From Maribacter sp. MJ134 (GTDB lineage Bacteria > Bacteroidota > Bacteroidia > Flavobacteriales > Flavobacteriaceae): DNA of 64,000 bases. The position numbers were made by a program, and so were the translations under genes. Position 1 is the first letter of the stretch. Every line of letters begins with the position of its first letter. The DNA lies in contig NZ_CP034570.1 in NCBI RefSeq assembly GCF_003970695.1, positions 62,001 to 126,000 of the forward strand, in the 5' to 3' direction. Shown in pieces: positions 1-8,469 of this stretch. The notes beneath the pieces were generated by a model. That model ran no database searches and was not told the origin of the DNA. It saw only the letters and a program-made list of their open reading frames with translations.

Positions 1-253
1 AGTCATGCATAACGTCATCTTGTACTTTACCTTTAGTAAAAGTTCCGCCTTCGACAAATACTAATCCAGGAGCGGTTTCTTGCTCCTTAAAATCGGTATT
101 ATATTGGAAGCCGCCTTCCTTAGCATTGATTTTCCAACCTGTAGCTCTAGACGTATTTTTAGAGGAAGATGAGGATTTAGAACAGCTGGTTACTGTAAAA
201 CCTCCCGCTATAACGGTTAATGAGAGTACAAACTTTGTAAACTGTTTTTTCAT
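1..253 (-). CDS. gldJ: Gliding motility lipoprotein GldJ, 5' end only
   Basis: The reverse strand from 253 encodes about 84 residues before the window edge. It opens with a lipoprotein signal peptide whose lipobox ends TVTSC near residue 23, followed by a serine-rich linker. The segments ATGWKINAKEGGFQYNTDFK and PGLVFVEGGTF are hallmarks of GldJ, a formylglycine-generating-enzyme-like outer-membrane lipoprotein needed for flavobacterial gliding and type IX secretion. The motif usually read as GTFTMG is GTFTKG here. GldJ is known to stabilise GldK and its partners. The divergent neighbour is porV, another type IX component. The rest of the gene lies outside the window. Confidence 0.9.
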   Translation of the reverse strand, partial: MKKQFTKFVLSLTVIAGGFTVTSCSKSSSSSKNTSRATGWKINAKEGGFQYNTDFKEQETAPGLVFVEGGTFTKGKVQDDVMHD

Positions 254-671
254 AATTAGGACTTGAGTTCAATCTTCACAAACTAACTTTTGGCGAATTT
301 GTGTATTGGGTTTTGATTAATTTGATGTCACTTTCGCTGTTTAAAACGATGTTTTCATCATAATATTTTGTTGGCTATTTTTTTTTTAGCCATAACTAGT
401 AAATAATGCAATAAACAGCATTACTAACAGTCATAACGTGGCAAAAACTATTATAGTATGGGTATTTTGTTTTCTTTTAATGGATACGTAGCCCAAAGCG
501 GTCAGTGTTAGGGAATTTTCCAGTTAGCTCTATCTTTTTTAGATGTAGAGCGCTAAAAATAGTAACGGCTTCATACAAGATTATTGTAAAACGGTCGTTT
601 ACATGTAAAATACATCATATCACCCTAAAAGTAACACGCTATATTTTATTCCTAAATCAACAATAAATTAA
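254..671. other. 418-bp gap between gldJ and porV, no intact gene
   Basis: No convincing ORF is present. The gap should hold the divergent promoters of gldJ and porV. It contains a short hairpin, TGGCTA (372-377) with TAGCCA (387-392) around a T-only loop. From 438 to 509 there is a signal-peptide-like reading (GTG start, VAKTIIVWVFCFLL) that stops, while another frame continues as NGYVAQSGQ and then also stops. This could be a degraded gene start, but it is too short to prove. Confidence 0.5.
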
Positions 672-1820
672 ATGAGAAAGATTTCAATATTCTTCATGCT
701 GGCTTTTATTATAAAATCAGTGGCACAGGAAGACCAGAGAGTGATAACTACCGCAGTACCATTTTTGACTATTGCAGCAGATGCACGTTCCGCAGGAATG
801 GGTGACATGGGTGTGGCCACTTCCACAGATGCCTTTTCCCAACAATGGAACCCGGCAAAATTCGCTTTTGCAGAACGGAAAACAGGTATTGGTTTGAGTT
901 ATACACCTTATTTAGAAAGTATAATAACGGATATTTCTTTACTTAATGCCAGTGTTTATAATAAGTTAGATGAAAAAAGTGCATTTGCGGTAAGTCTTAG
1001 GTACTTCACGTTGGGAGAGATAGAACTCCGGCAATTTGCAAATGACCCGGGAACCCTGGCGAAACCTAACGAGCTTGCTTTAGATGGTTCTTATTCCCTT
1101 AAATTAAGCCCGACTTTTTCGATGGCCGTTGCGGGTAGATATATAAGGTCTAACTTAAGATTGCCTCAAAATGGAACAGAAGATTCGCAAGCGGCTAGTT
1201 CTTTTGCTGTTGATGTAGCTGGTTTTTACAGGTCCAGAGAAGTCGCCTATAATAATTTTGATGGTCGATGGAGGGCTGGTTTCAATATTTCCAATGTTGG
1301 GGGCAAGATTCAATATGACGAAGGTGGACAGGAAAATTTTCTGCCAACTAATTTAAGAGCGGGATTAGGCTTTGATTTTATCCTAGATCAAGACAATGTT
1401 ATAGGCCTAACCACCGAATTCAGTAAATTGTTGGTTCCAACACCTCAAGATTTTGATAACGATGGCGATATAGATTCTGAGGATAATGACATTTATCAAA
1501 ACGAAAGTGGTTTTAGTGGTATACTAGGTTCTTTCTCCGATGCACCAGATGGTTTTAGTGAGGAGTTAAAAGAATTCACTTGGGCACTTGGTGCAGAATA
1601 TTCCTATCAAGACGCCTTCATGGTGCGTACGGGTTATTTCAACGAAAGCGAGGAAAAGGGTTCTAGAAAGTTCTTTACGTTAGGAGCTGGCTTCAAGTTC
1701 AAGGCGGCCCAGATAGATTTATCCTATCTTTTCTCCACTTCTCAAGTTAGAAATCCTCTAGAAAACACATTGCGTTTTTCACTTACGTTTAGTTTAGGAG
1801 AGGAATTTTATAATGATTAA
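672..1820 (+). CDS. porV: Type IX secretion outer-membrane protein PorV
   Basis: 382 residues with a Sec signal peptide (about residues 1-18, cut after SVA) and an outer-membrane beta-barrel ending in alternating hydrophobic residues (LRFSLTFSLG). The N-terminal block PFLTIAADARSAGMGDMGVATS, with QWNPAKFAFA after it, is the PorV/LptO signature. PorV is the shuttle protein that binds CTD-bearing cargo at the SprA translocon and hands it to the PorU sortase. An acidic loop (FDNDGDIDSEDNDIY, about 258-275) looks calcium-binding and probably faces outward. Start: the ATG directly ahead of the signal peptide. In well-studied flavobacteria porU lies directly upstream; here it does not. Confidence 0.92.
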   Translation: MRKISIFFMLAFIIKSVAQEDQRVITTAVPFLTIAADARSAGMGDMGVATSTDAFSQQWNPAKFAFAERKTGIGLSYTPYLESIITDISLLNASVYNKLDEKSAFAVSLRYFTLGEIELRQFANDPGTLAKPNELALDGSYSLKLSPTFSMAVAGRYIRSNLRLPQNGTEDSQAASSFAVDVAGFYRSREVAYNNFDGRWRAGFNISNVGGKIQYDEGGQENFLPTNLRAGLGFDFILDQDNVIGLTTEFSKLLVPTPQDFDNDGDIDSEDNDIYQNESGFSGILGSFSDAPDGFSEELKEFTWALGAEYSYQDAFMVRTGYFNESEEKGSRKFFTLGAGFKFKAAQIDLSYLFSTSQVRNPLENTLRFSLTFSLGEEFYND

Positions 1821-1842
1821 GTAGCACTAAAAATATAGTATC

Positions 1843-1870
1843 AAAAACCTGCTACACGGCAGGTTTTTTG
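1843..1870 (+). terminator. Intrinsic terminator after porV
   Basis: AAAAACCTGC (1843-1852) pairs perfectly with GCAGGTTTTT (1859-1868) around a six-base loop and runs into a T tract. It lies 23 bp past the porV stop and separates porV from cdd. Confidence 0.85.
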
Positions 1871-1956
1871 ATTTTTAACCCTTTGGAAGTGGTTCTTATT
1901 TTTGAGAATACCTTATTTTTGATAAGTAACTCCGTATTGTTTTATACCCATTTTAG

Positions 1957-2445
1957 ATGCCTTTAGAAAAGAGTTTGAGTTTTGACATTACCATTTATGA
2001 TTCTCTAGAGGAACTAAATGAATTGGATAGGTCTTTAATGATGCAGTCTATTGGTGCTAGAGAAAATGCTTATGCACCCTATTCTAGATTTAATGTTGGG
2101 GCGGCGGTATTATTGGAAAATAGGGAAGTTGTAACTGGAAATAATCAAGAAAATGCCTCCTATCCTTCCGGTCTTTGCGCGGAAAGAGTAGCCGTGTTTT
2201 ATGCCGGAGCTCAGTTTTCTGGAGTTAAAATAAAAACAATAGCGATTACAGCGGCATCCAAAAATTATGAAGTTGCAACTCCGGCAGCACCATGCGGCAA
2301 TTGTAGACAGGCTATTCTTGAGTACGAGTTTAAACAAAAAGAACCTATAAAGCTTTTATTGATGGGTGAAGTAGGCAAGATAATTCAGTGCAATTCCGTT
2401 GCGGACATACTTCCATTGGGATTTAATAGCACCTTCTTAAAATAA
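1957..2445 (+). CDS. cdd: Cytidine deaminase
   Basis: 162 residues. It converts cytidine or deoxycytidine to uridine or deoxyuridine in pyrimidine salvage. The zinc site is complete: CAE (Cys74, catalytic Glu76) and PCGNC (Cys113, Cys116). The substrate-binding segment APYSRFNVGAA (residues 40-50) is typical of the homotetrameric class. It is about 30 residues longer than the Bacillus type because of an N-terminal extension. It stands between porV and the pyruvate dehydrogenase genes, and a terminator upstream suggests its own promoter. Confidence 0.93.
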   Translation: MPLEKSLSFDITIYDSLEELNELDRSLMMQSIGARENAYAPYSRFNVGAAVLLENREVVTGNNQENASYPSGLCAERVAVFYAGAQFSGVKIKTIAITAASKNYEVATPAAPCGNCRQAILEYEFKQKEPIKLLLMGEVGKIIQCNSVADILPLGFNSTFLK

Positions 2446-2549
2446 GCGTGATTTTAGTTGCTAAAACACACGCAGCACATAATTTTTGTTAAGCCTATAA
2501 TTTCTTTCTCCTTTTGTTTCTATTTTTTTTATCCATTCATTAATATGTG

Positions 2550-2557
2550 TATTTTTG
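2550..2557 (+). promoter_or_regulatory. -7 box (TAnnTTTG) ahead of the candidate 6S RNA
   Basis: TATTTTTG matches the Bacteroidota primary-sigma -7 consensus. No TTG is found at the usual -33 distance, so support is partial. The box places the start a few bases before the first paired base of the RNA. Confidence 0.45.
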
Positions 2558-2564
2558 TTTTCTT

Positions 2565-2700
2565 TCGGCATAGATAAGAGCCTTTGCTCTGTGGCCCGAA
2601 AAATAAAATACCTCAGGGACGAGCCCATAAGGTATTCTAATAGAAAATAACACGTGGTTTCGAGGTTAGCCTCGGAGCATTTTTAATCTCGATTATCGAG
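2565..2700 (+). ncRNA. Candidate 6S-type regulatory RNA (6S-Flavo-like)
   Basis: The gap between cdd and pdhA folds into one long interrupted hairpin. GATAAGAG (2573-2580) pairs with CTC..TTATC (2688-2697, two-base bulge). GCTCTG (2586-2591) pairs with CGGAGC (2673-2678), and GGC (2593-2595) with GCC (2669-2671). CCGAAA (2596-2601) pairs with TTTCG.GG (2658-2665). After an asymmetric bubble, AATACCT (2607-2613) pairs with AGGTATT (2630-2636), capped by GGG/CCC (2616-2618/2624-2626). A closing stem, large central bubble and terminal stem-loop is the 6S RNA layout, which mimics an open promoter and binds RNA polymerase. TATTTTTG (2550-2557) matches the flavobacterial -7 box and would start transcription near 2564-2570. 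The family assignment is inference. A leader of pdhA is the main alternative. Confidence 0.55.
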
Positions 2701-2726
2701 TAAATATTAATTTAGATAATAGATTG

Positions 2727-3725
2727 ATGGAAAAAATTACCAAGGAGACGTATTTGAAATGGTATGAGGAAATGCTTTTCTGGAGAAAATTCGAGGACAA
2801 ACTTGCTGCTGTGTATATACAACAAAAGGTAAGAGGATTTCTTCACCTGTACAACGGCCAAGAAGCAGTCTTAGCAGGAGCTTTGCATGCTATGGATTTA
2901 ACGAAGGATAGGATGATTACCGCCTATAGAAATCATGTTCAACCCATTGGAATGGGAGTTGACCCAAGGAAAGTAATGGCGGAGCTTTATGGTAAAGTTA
3001 CCGGAACTTCAAAAGGTATGGGAGGTTCCATGCACATCTTTTCAAAAGAACATAGATTCCACGGAGGTCATGGTATTGTAGGGGGTCAGATTCCCTTAGG
3101 TGCCGGGATGGCCTTTGGAGATAAATATAATGGTAGTGATGCGGTAACACTCTGCTACATGGGTGATGGTGCCGTTAGACAGGGGTCGCTTCATGAGACG
3201 TTCAACTTAGCTATGCTTTGGCAACTACCTGTGGTTTTTGTATGTGAGAATAACGGTTATGCCATGGGTACCTCGGTAGCAAGAACATCCTATTCCACAG
3301 ATATATGGAAACTTGGATTAGGGTATGAAATGCCCTGTGGTCCTGTTGACGGAATGAACCCTGTTACGGTTGCTCAGGAAATGAGTAAGGCAATTGAGCG
3401 GGCAAGGTCTGGTGGTGGACCAACTTTTCTAGAAATGAAGACGTATAGGTATAGAGGTCATTCTATGTCCGATGCACAGCATTATAGAACTAAAGATGAA
3501 GTAGCGGAGTATAAAAAGATAGACCCGATTACTCAAGTATTGGATGTCATCAAAGAGAAAAAGTATGCTACTGATGATGAAATAAAGAGCATTGACAAAA
3601 AGGTGAAAGCTTTAGTTTCTGAATGTGAGAAATTTGCGGAGGAATCAGATTATCCACCAGTAAGCCAATTGTATGATATGGTTTACGAACAAGAAGATTT
3701 TCCATTTGTTCAACATAAATTATAA
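2727..3725 (+). CDS. pdhA: Pyruvate dehydrogenase E1 component, alpha subunit
   Basis: 332 residues from the ATG at 2727; a TTG three bases earlier is also in frame but is the poorer start. The protein is the thiamine-diphosphate-binding half of the E1 alpha2beta2 heterotetramer, which decarboxylates pyruvate. The ThDP motif runs from GDGAVRQG (146-153) to ENNGYAMGT (174-182). The loop YRYRGHSMSDAQHY is the region phosphorylated in eukaryotic homologues. pdhC follows four bases after the stop, so the two are co-transcribed. The beta subunit lies about 22 kb away (25592-26569), and no E3 gene is seen in the window. Confidence 0.93.
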   Translation: MEKITKETYLKWYEEMLFWRKFEDKLAAVYIQQKVRGFLHLYNGQEAVLAGALHAMDLTKDRMITAYRNHVQPIGMGVDPRKVMAELYGKVTGTSKGMGGSMHIFSKEHRFHGGHGIVGGQIPLGAGMAFGDKYNGSDAVTLCYMGDGAVRQGSLHETFNLAMLWQLPVVFVCENNGYAMGTSVARTSYSTDIWKLGLGYEMPCGPVDGMNPVTVAQEMSKAIERARSGGGPTFLEMKTYRYRGHSMSDAQHYRTKDEVAEYKKIDPITQVLDVIKEKKYATDDEIKSIDKKVKALVSECEKFAEESDYPPVSQLYDMVYEQEDFPFVQHKL

Positions 3726-3729
3726 GTAA

Positions 3730-5361
3730 ATGGCTATAGTTGTAAATATGCCCAGATTAAGCGATACCATGGAAGAGGGTACCGTTGCCACATGGTTGAA
3801 AAATGTGGGGGATAAGGTTGAAGAAGGAGATATATTAGCCGAGATAGAAACCGATAAGGCTACGATGGAGTTTGAGTCCTTTAATGAAGGAACACTATTG
3901 CACATCGGCATAGCTGAAGGCGACACGGCTCCAGTAGATTCGTTATTGGCCATTATTGGTGAAGAAGGAGAGGATATTTCCGGTTTGCTTAATGGTAATA
4001 CCGCGCCCGAAGCAGAGAAGGAAGAGTCGGAAACCCCTGAACCAGCGGCGAAGACTGAGGCTGCTGCTCCGGAGACTACTGAAATTCCAGAAGGTGTTGA
4101 GGTGGTTAAAATGCCACGTTTAAGCGATACCATGGAAGAAGGTACGGTTGCTGCATGGTTAAAAAAGGTCGGTGACACGGTTGAAGAGGGCGATATCTTA
4201 GCTGAGATAGAAACCGATAAGGCTACAATGGAGTTCGAGTCATTTTACTCCGGTACGCTGCTCTATGTAGGAATCCAAGAAGGAGAATCATCTCCAGTGG
4301 ATGCGGTGTTGGCCGTAATCGGGCCTGAAGGAACGGATGTAGATGCCGTTTTAAATGCTAAACCTGCAACCGCAAAATCTGAAACTACAGCAACAGAAAC
4401 AAAAAAGGAGGAGTCAAAAGAAAAAGTTCAGGCCGATGCAAGTACGGAAAAAGTAGCTGTTGCAGATGGTAAGCGAATTTTTGCATCGCCTTTAGCAAAG
4501 AAAATAGCCGAGGACAAAGGAATAGATTTGGCTGCTGTTTCCGGTTCTGGGGATAACGGAAGAATTGTTAAAAAAGATATCGAGAATTACCAACCATCAC
4601 AGGCTACCGCTGCCCCTGCTGCTCAACAGAAACAAGAAGCTGCGCCGAGCCTAGCACCTATCAGCTTGCCCGTAGGCGAGGAAGGTTCGGAGGAAGTTAA
4701 GAATTCTTCGATGCGCAAGGTAATTGCGAAAGTATTGGGACAGTCAAAATTCACTGCACCACACTTTTATCTTACCATAGAGGTAGATATGGACAATGCA
4801 AAGGCTTCTAGAGCACAAATAAACAGTCTGCCAGATACTAAGGTTTCATTTAATGATATGGTATTGAAAGCTTGTGCGATGGCTTTAAGAAAGCACCCAC
4901 AAGTAAATACTTCCTGGAACGGAGATACTACGCGCTATAACAAACATATACATATGGGTGTTGCGGTTGCCGTAGACGAAGGTCTAGTTGTGCCGGTAGT
5001 TAAGTTTGCGGACCAATTAGGTCTTACACAAATAGGTGCTGCCGTTAAGGATTTGGCCGGTAAGGCTAGGACCAAAAAGATTGCACCATCGGAGATGGAG
5101 GGTAGTACCTTTACGGTATCTAATTTAGGGATGTTCGGTATATTGGAGTTTACTTCTATCATCAATCAACCTAACTCAGCCATACTTTCAGTCGGTGCTA
5201 TTGTAGAAAAACCGGTAGTTAAAAATGGAGAAATTGTTGTGGGTAATACCATGAAACTGACACTTGCGTGTGACCATAGGACGGTAGATGGGGCAGTCGG
5301 AGCCCAATTTTTACAGACCCTGAGATATTTCGTTGAAAACCCGGTAACGATGTTGGCATAA
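3730..5361 (+). CDS. pdhC: Pyruvate dehydrogenase E2, dihydrolipoamide acetyltransferase
   Basis: 543 residues. It transfers acetyl groups from E1 to CoA and forms the core of the complex. There are two N-terminal lipoyl domains, each with the lipoylation motif ETDKATMEF (Lys43 and Lys164), joined by Ala/Glu/Pro-rich linkers. A peripheral-subunit-binding domain follows at about 248-290 (FASPLAKKIAEDKGIDL). The catalytic domain, about 320-543, ends with the active-site motif DHRTVDG (His516, Asp520). The two lipoyl domains are nearly identical in sequence, which suggests internal duplication. It is translated just behind pdhA and followed by a strong terminator. Confidence 0.94.
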   Translation: MAIVVNMPRLSDTMEEGTVATWLKNVGDKVEEGDILAEIETDKATMEFESFNEGTLLHIGIAEGDTAPVDSLLAIIGEEGEDISGLLNGNTAPEAEKEESETPEPAAKTEAAAPETTEIPEGVEVVKMPRLSDTMEEGTVAAWLKKVGDTVEEGDILAEIETDKATMEFESFYSGTLLYVGIQEGESSPVDAVLAVIGPEGTDVDAVLNAKPATAKSETTATETKKEESKEKVQADASTEKVAVADGKRIFASPLAKKIAEDKGIDLAAVSGSGDNGRIVKKDIENYQPSQATAAPAAQQKQEAAPSLAPISLPVGEEGSEEVKNSSMRKVIAKVLGQSKFTAPHFYLTIEVDMDNAKASRAQINSLPDTKVSFNDMVLKACAMALRKHPQVNTSWNGDTTRYNKHIHMGVAVAVDEGLVVPVVKFADQLGLTQIGAAVKDLAGKARTKKIAPSEMEGSTFTVSNLGMFGILEFTSIINQPNSAILSVGAIVEKPVVKNGEIVVGNTMKLTLACDHRTVDGAVGAQFLQTLRYFVENPVTMLA

Positions 5362-5384
5362 GCCAAATTTTAAATAAAACAGTA

Positions 5385-5415
5385 AAAAAGCATCCTCTTT
5401 TCGGGATGCTTTTTA
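5385..5415 (+). terminator. Intrinsic terminator after pdhC
   Basis: AAAAGCATCC (5386-5395) pairs with GGGATGCTTTTT (5403-5414) and ends in T residues, 24 bp after the pdhC stop. Confidence 0.88.
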
Positions 5416-5436
5416 TCTTTAAAATAAAGTGGAAAA

Positions 5437-6486
5437 ATGAAAAGACTGATCATTTTAGCTCAAACACTCTTGCTAATGGCATGTGGTGCTCAGAACAGAA
5501 ACGCCAGTAACACGATGAATACTACCAATGAAGCCACTGGTGCTTTGGTGGGAGCAATTGGTAAAGAAGAGAAACCAATGGTAGTAAAGGGGTCAGCCTT
5601 AAATGCGACCACTCAAATGTCCTTTACATCGGCAGAAAAAATGGAAGGTCTCATGGCCTTTTTGGCATCAGATGATTTAGAGGGCAGAGATTCTGGAAGT
5701 ATGGGTATAGAAAAAGCTGCTGATTTTATAGCGGGTATTTTTAAAAATAACGATGTATCGCCCTATTTTAAAACGTATAGGGATACACTGAGTAATTTTG
5801 AGAAACCAACTTCTAATGTGGTAGGTTATTTGGAAGGCACCGACCCACAACTAAAAGAGGAATTTATAATTATTGGTGCCCACTATGATCATATAGGTAT
5901 CATGGGTAGCGATAATGGTGATGCTATTGCTAACGGAGCAAACGACAATGCCTCCGGAACTAGTGTTGTACTAGAGCTGGCTAGGTATTTTGGTGAAACA
6001 AAATCAAATAAGAGGAGTATTATATTTGCGCTATTTAGTGCTGAAGAAAAAGGACTACTTGGTTCCAAACATTTAGCTGAAAAGCTGAAAGGTGAAGATA
6101 TTACGCTTTATACGATGCTCAATTTTGAAATGGTCGGCGTGCCAATGGTCAATAAAGATCATTTGTTATACCTGACCGGTTATGAACTCTCAAATTTATC
6201 GGAAGTAAGTAATATATATGCCAAAGAAAAATTGACAGGGTTTTTGCCAAAAGCTAAGGCCTTTAATTTGTTCAAGCGATCGGATAACTATGCGTTTCAT
6301 AAGGCTTTTAATGTGCCGTCACAAACCTTTAGTAGTTTCGATTTTACCAATTTTGAATATTATCACAAGGTTGGCGATGAGCTTGATCTAATGGACTTTG
6401 AGCATATGGCGCGCGTGGTGAATAGGATGATACCTGTTGTTGAAGGAATATCGAATGCACCTGTTAAAGAAATAAAATATAACTAA
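5437..6486 (+). CDS. M28-family zinc metallopeptidase, lipoprotein
   Basis: 349 residues with an SPII signal (lipobox LMAC, lipidated Cys16), so it should be anchored in a membrane facing the periplasm. The M28 di-zinc site is visible: HYD (His149, Asp151), ANDNASG (Asp170), the catalytic pair SAEEKG (Glu203, Glu204), NFEMVG, and the final His in YYHKVGDELD. M28 enzymes are aminopeptidases or carboxypeptidases acting on peptides. The substrate cannot be told from sequence. A stretch of about 45 low-complexity residues links the lipid anchor to the catalytic domain. Its stop overlaps the next start by one base (TAATG), so the two genes are probably translated together. Confidence 0.88.
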   Translation: MKRLIILAQTLLLMACGAQNRNASNTMNTTNEATGALVGAIGKEEKPMVVKGSALNATTQMSFTSAEKMEGLMAFLASDDLEGRDSGSMGIEKAADFIAGIFKNNDVSPYFKTYRDTLSNFEKPTSNVVGYLEGTDPQLKEEFIIIGAHYDHIGIMGSDNGDAIANGANDNASGTSVVLELARYFGETKSNKRSIIFALFSAEEKGLLGSKHLAEKLKGEDITLYTMLNFEMVGVPMVNKDHLLYLTGYELSNLSEVSNIYAKEKLTGFLPKAKAFNLFKRSDNYAFHKAFNVPSQTFSSFDFTNFEYYHKVGDELDLMDFEHMARVVNRMIPVVEGISNAPVKEIKYN

Positions 6487-7166
6487 TGGCCAAAATTATA
6501 GTTACAGGAGCAAGTAGAGGTATCGGTTTTGAACTAGCACAATTATTTGCCAAAGAAGGCCATGAAGTGTTGGCCTTATCTCGAAACGAAAATCCGATTA
6601 AAAGCTTGGGTATAAAGAATATTCATACCTTTCCTTTTGACATTGCAAGCGATACGGACCTAGTAAAATTAGAGCGTTTTTTGAACGAGAATTGGAAGAG
6701 GGTTGATGTGTTGATAAATAATGCGGGAGCGCTTTTGAACAAACCTTTTCTAGAAACCAGTAAAGAAGAATTCAAAGCCGTTTATGATGTAAATGTCTTT
6801 GGTGTGGCCGCCATAACTAAATTGGTCATACCGTTTATGGACAAAAATGCCCATGTTGTTACTATCAGTTCTATGGGTGGGGTTCAAGGAAGCATGAAAT
6901 TCCCAGGTCTTTCCGCGTATAGCTCAAGCAAAGCGGCAGTGATCACGATGACGGAGCTATGGGCGGAAGAATTCAAGGAGGCTGGTCCATCCTTCAATGT
7001 GCTTGCTTTGGGTGCGGTACAAACAGAAATGTTAGAGGAGGCTTTCCCTGGATATGAGGCACCAATAACCGCTTTGGAAATGGCGGGGTATATTAAGGAT
7101 TTTGCGCTGACCGGTAATAAATTGTACAACGGTAAGCTATTGCAAGTGAGTAGTAGTACACCTTAA
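6486..7166 (+). CDS. Short-chain dehydrogenase/reductase (SDR)
   Basis: 226 residues, a classical SDR: cofactor motif TGASRGIG (7-14), NNAG near residue 79, catalytic Ser in TISSMGG, and YSSSK as the YxxxK catalytic pair. The length is slightly short for the family (about 250) because the substrate loop is reduced. The basic residues after the glycine motif (Arg, then SRNEN at the end of beta-2) suggest NADPH. The substrate is unknown. It is coupled to the M28 peptidase gene by a one-base overlap, and its 3' end faces the cyclophilin gene with one base between them. Confidence 0.87.
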   Translation: MAKIIVTGASRGIGFELAQLFAKEGHEVLALSRNENPIKSLGIKNIHTFPFDIASDTDLVKLERFLNENWKRVDVLINNAGALLNKPFLETSKEEFKAVYDVNVFGVAAITKLVIPFMDKNAHVVTISSMGGVQGSMKFPGLSAYSSSKAAVITMTELWAEEFKEAGPSFNVLALGAVQTEMLEEAFPGYEAPITALEMAGYIKDFALTGNKLYNGKLLQVSSSTP

Positions 7167-7167
7167 T

Positions 7168-7788
7168 CTATAGCTTCACATAGGCTTTATGTATGGTGTC
7201 TAGTTTTGGAAATAATGCTAAAAAAGATTTTCTATCAGTATACATCAAGTCTAGAGTATCCATCGTGGTGTCTGCATAGCCAGAATGTAGGCTTTCAACG
7301 ACGTCCATACCATTCACAACTTTTCCAAAAGCAGGAAAACCTTTAACGTTATTGTATATAATAGTATCTAGGCGATGATTGTCACTTAAATTAATATAAA
7401 GATCTGTAGTTCTTGTTTCTGGTCCGCCTCTACCAAAACTTATCGTGCCTTTTGAGTTTCCCAGAATCACTTTTTCATCAGGAACTTTTACACTGTTCCA
7501 ATAATTGTAATTTACGCTGTCCGTGCTTCCAAACTGTGCTACGAAACCAGGATTGACACGATAAAAAAGTTGATTATCAAAATAACGATGTTTAACAAGT
7601 TGATAGAACCTATCTGCGGCTTTAGGAGATAAGGACCTTGTTATCATCACATCAAAGTCTCCTTTTGAGGTATTAAATGCTACCGTAAAATTTTTAGGAG
7701 CTATTTCTGTAGTCCATTTTTTAGAGAATATTTTAGGGGAACAGCTCACAATAATTAGTGTTACTATGGCTATTAAGTACTTCTTCAT
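7168..7788 (-). CDS. Cyclophilin-type peptidyl-prolyl isomerase, lipoprotein
   Basis: 206 residues with a lipoprotein signal (lipobox IIVSC) and then a cyclophilin-like domain. Recognisable parts are FNTSKGDFDVMI, the pattern KAADRFYQLVKHRYFDNQLFYRV, and FPAFGKVVNGMDVVESL. Cyclophilins catalyse cis-trans isomerisation of prolyl bonds. The lipid anchor places this one in the cell envelope, where it would help secreted proteins fold. The canonical motif FHRVxxxFMxQGG is degenerate (FYRVNPGFVAQFGST), so activity could be reduced. It is transcribed against the SDR gene. Confidence 0.82.
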   Translation of the reverse strand: MKKYLIAIVTLIIVSCSPKIFSKKWTTEIAPKNFTVAFNTSKGDFDVMITRSLSPKAADRFYQLVKHRYFDNQLFYRVNPGFVAQFGSTDSVNYNYWNSVKVPDEKVILGNSKGTISFGRGGPETRTTDLYINLSDNHRLDTIIYNNVKGFPAFGKVVNGMDVVESLHSGYADTTMDTLDLMYTDRKSFLALFPKLDTIHKAYVKL

Positions 7789-7865
7789 AACAAGAATCTT
7801 ATGATTTTGAAGATATTACTTATTTAAAATAAACCAATAGTATTTTTTCAGGTATTTTTGTTGTG

Positions 7866-8468
7866 ATGGATAATGTTCTCATGAAATATTTACCCGAAAG
7901 AGCAGTGCCTTCTTGCATGGAGCTTATACGAGTAAATAATGTTCATTTAAAAATAGTGAATGAACGGGTTACTAGGCATGGCGATTATAGAAGAACAGCG
8001 GACGGCCAGCATCAAATTACCGTAAATGCAACACTGAATAAATATCGGTTTCTGATTACACTTGTTCATGAAATTGCCCATCTGGTGGCGTTTGAGAAAT
8101 TTGGAAGGCGCATAAAACCTCATGGTTTGGAATGGAAAAAAACTTTTCAACATCTGATGCTTCCCTTTATACGGCCAGAAATATTCCCATCCATGCTTTT
8201 GCCCCTTTTAGCTTCACATTTTAGAAATCCAAAGGCAAGCAGCAGCACTGATGCCAGATTGTCAATAGCTTTAAAAACCTATGATGCGCAACAATCCGAA
8301 AAATCCTACGTTTTTGAATTGCCTTTAGGAAGCATTTTCAGAATGTACAATGGCAAGCTTTTTAAAAAAGGGAATAGAAGAGTAAAGCGATATGAATGTA
8401 TTGAGGTGGAATCTGGTAAAATGTACCTTTTTCAGCCCAATGCAGAAGTAGAATTAATACGTAATTAA
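7866..8468 (+). CDS. SprT-like zinc metalloprotease-fold protein
   Basis: 200 residues from the ATG at 7866; an in-frame GTG three bases earlier and an ATG at 7881 are alternatives. HEIAH (His68, Glu69, His72) and the downstream PHGLEWK (His86) form the SprT/Wss1-like zinc site. In eukaryotes this fold (Spartan) cleaves DNA-protein crosslinks. Bacterial SprT-like proteins are poorly characterised. The C-terminal part (about 130-200) is beta-rich with a basic strip (KGNRRVKRYECIEV), like the zinc-ribbon region of SprT but without the cysteines. manC begins one base after the stop, so the two form an operon. Confidence 0.85.
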   Translation: MDNVLMKYLPERAVPSCMELIRVNNVHLKIVNERVTRHGDYRRTADGQHQITVNATLNKYRFLITLVHEIAHLVAFEKFGRRIKPHGLEWKKTFQHLMLPFIRPEIFPSMLLPLLASHFRNPKASSSTDARLSIALKTYDAQQSEKSYVFELPLGSIFRMYNGKLFKKGNRRVKRYECIEVESGKMYLFQPNAEVELIRN

Positions 8469-8469
8469 G

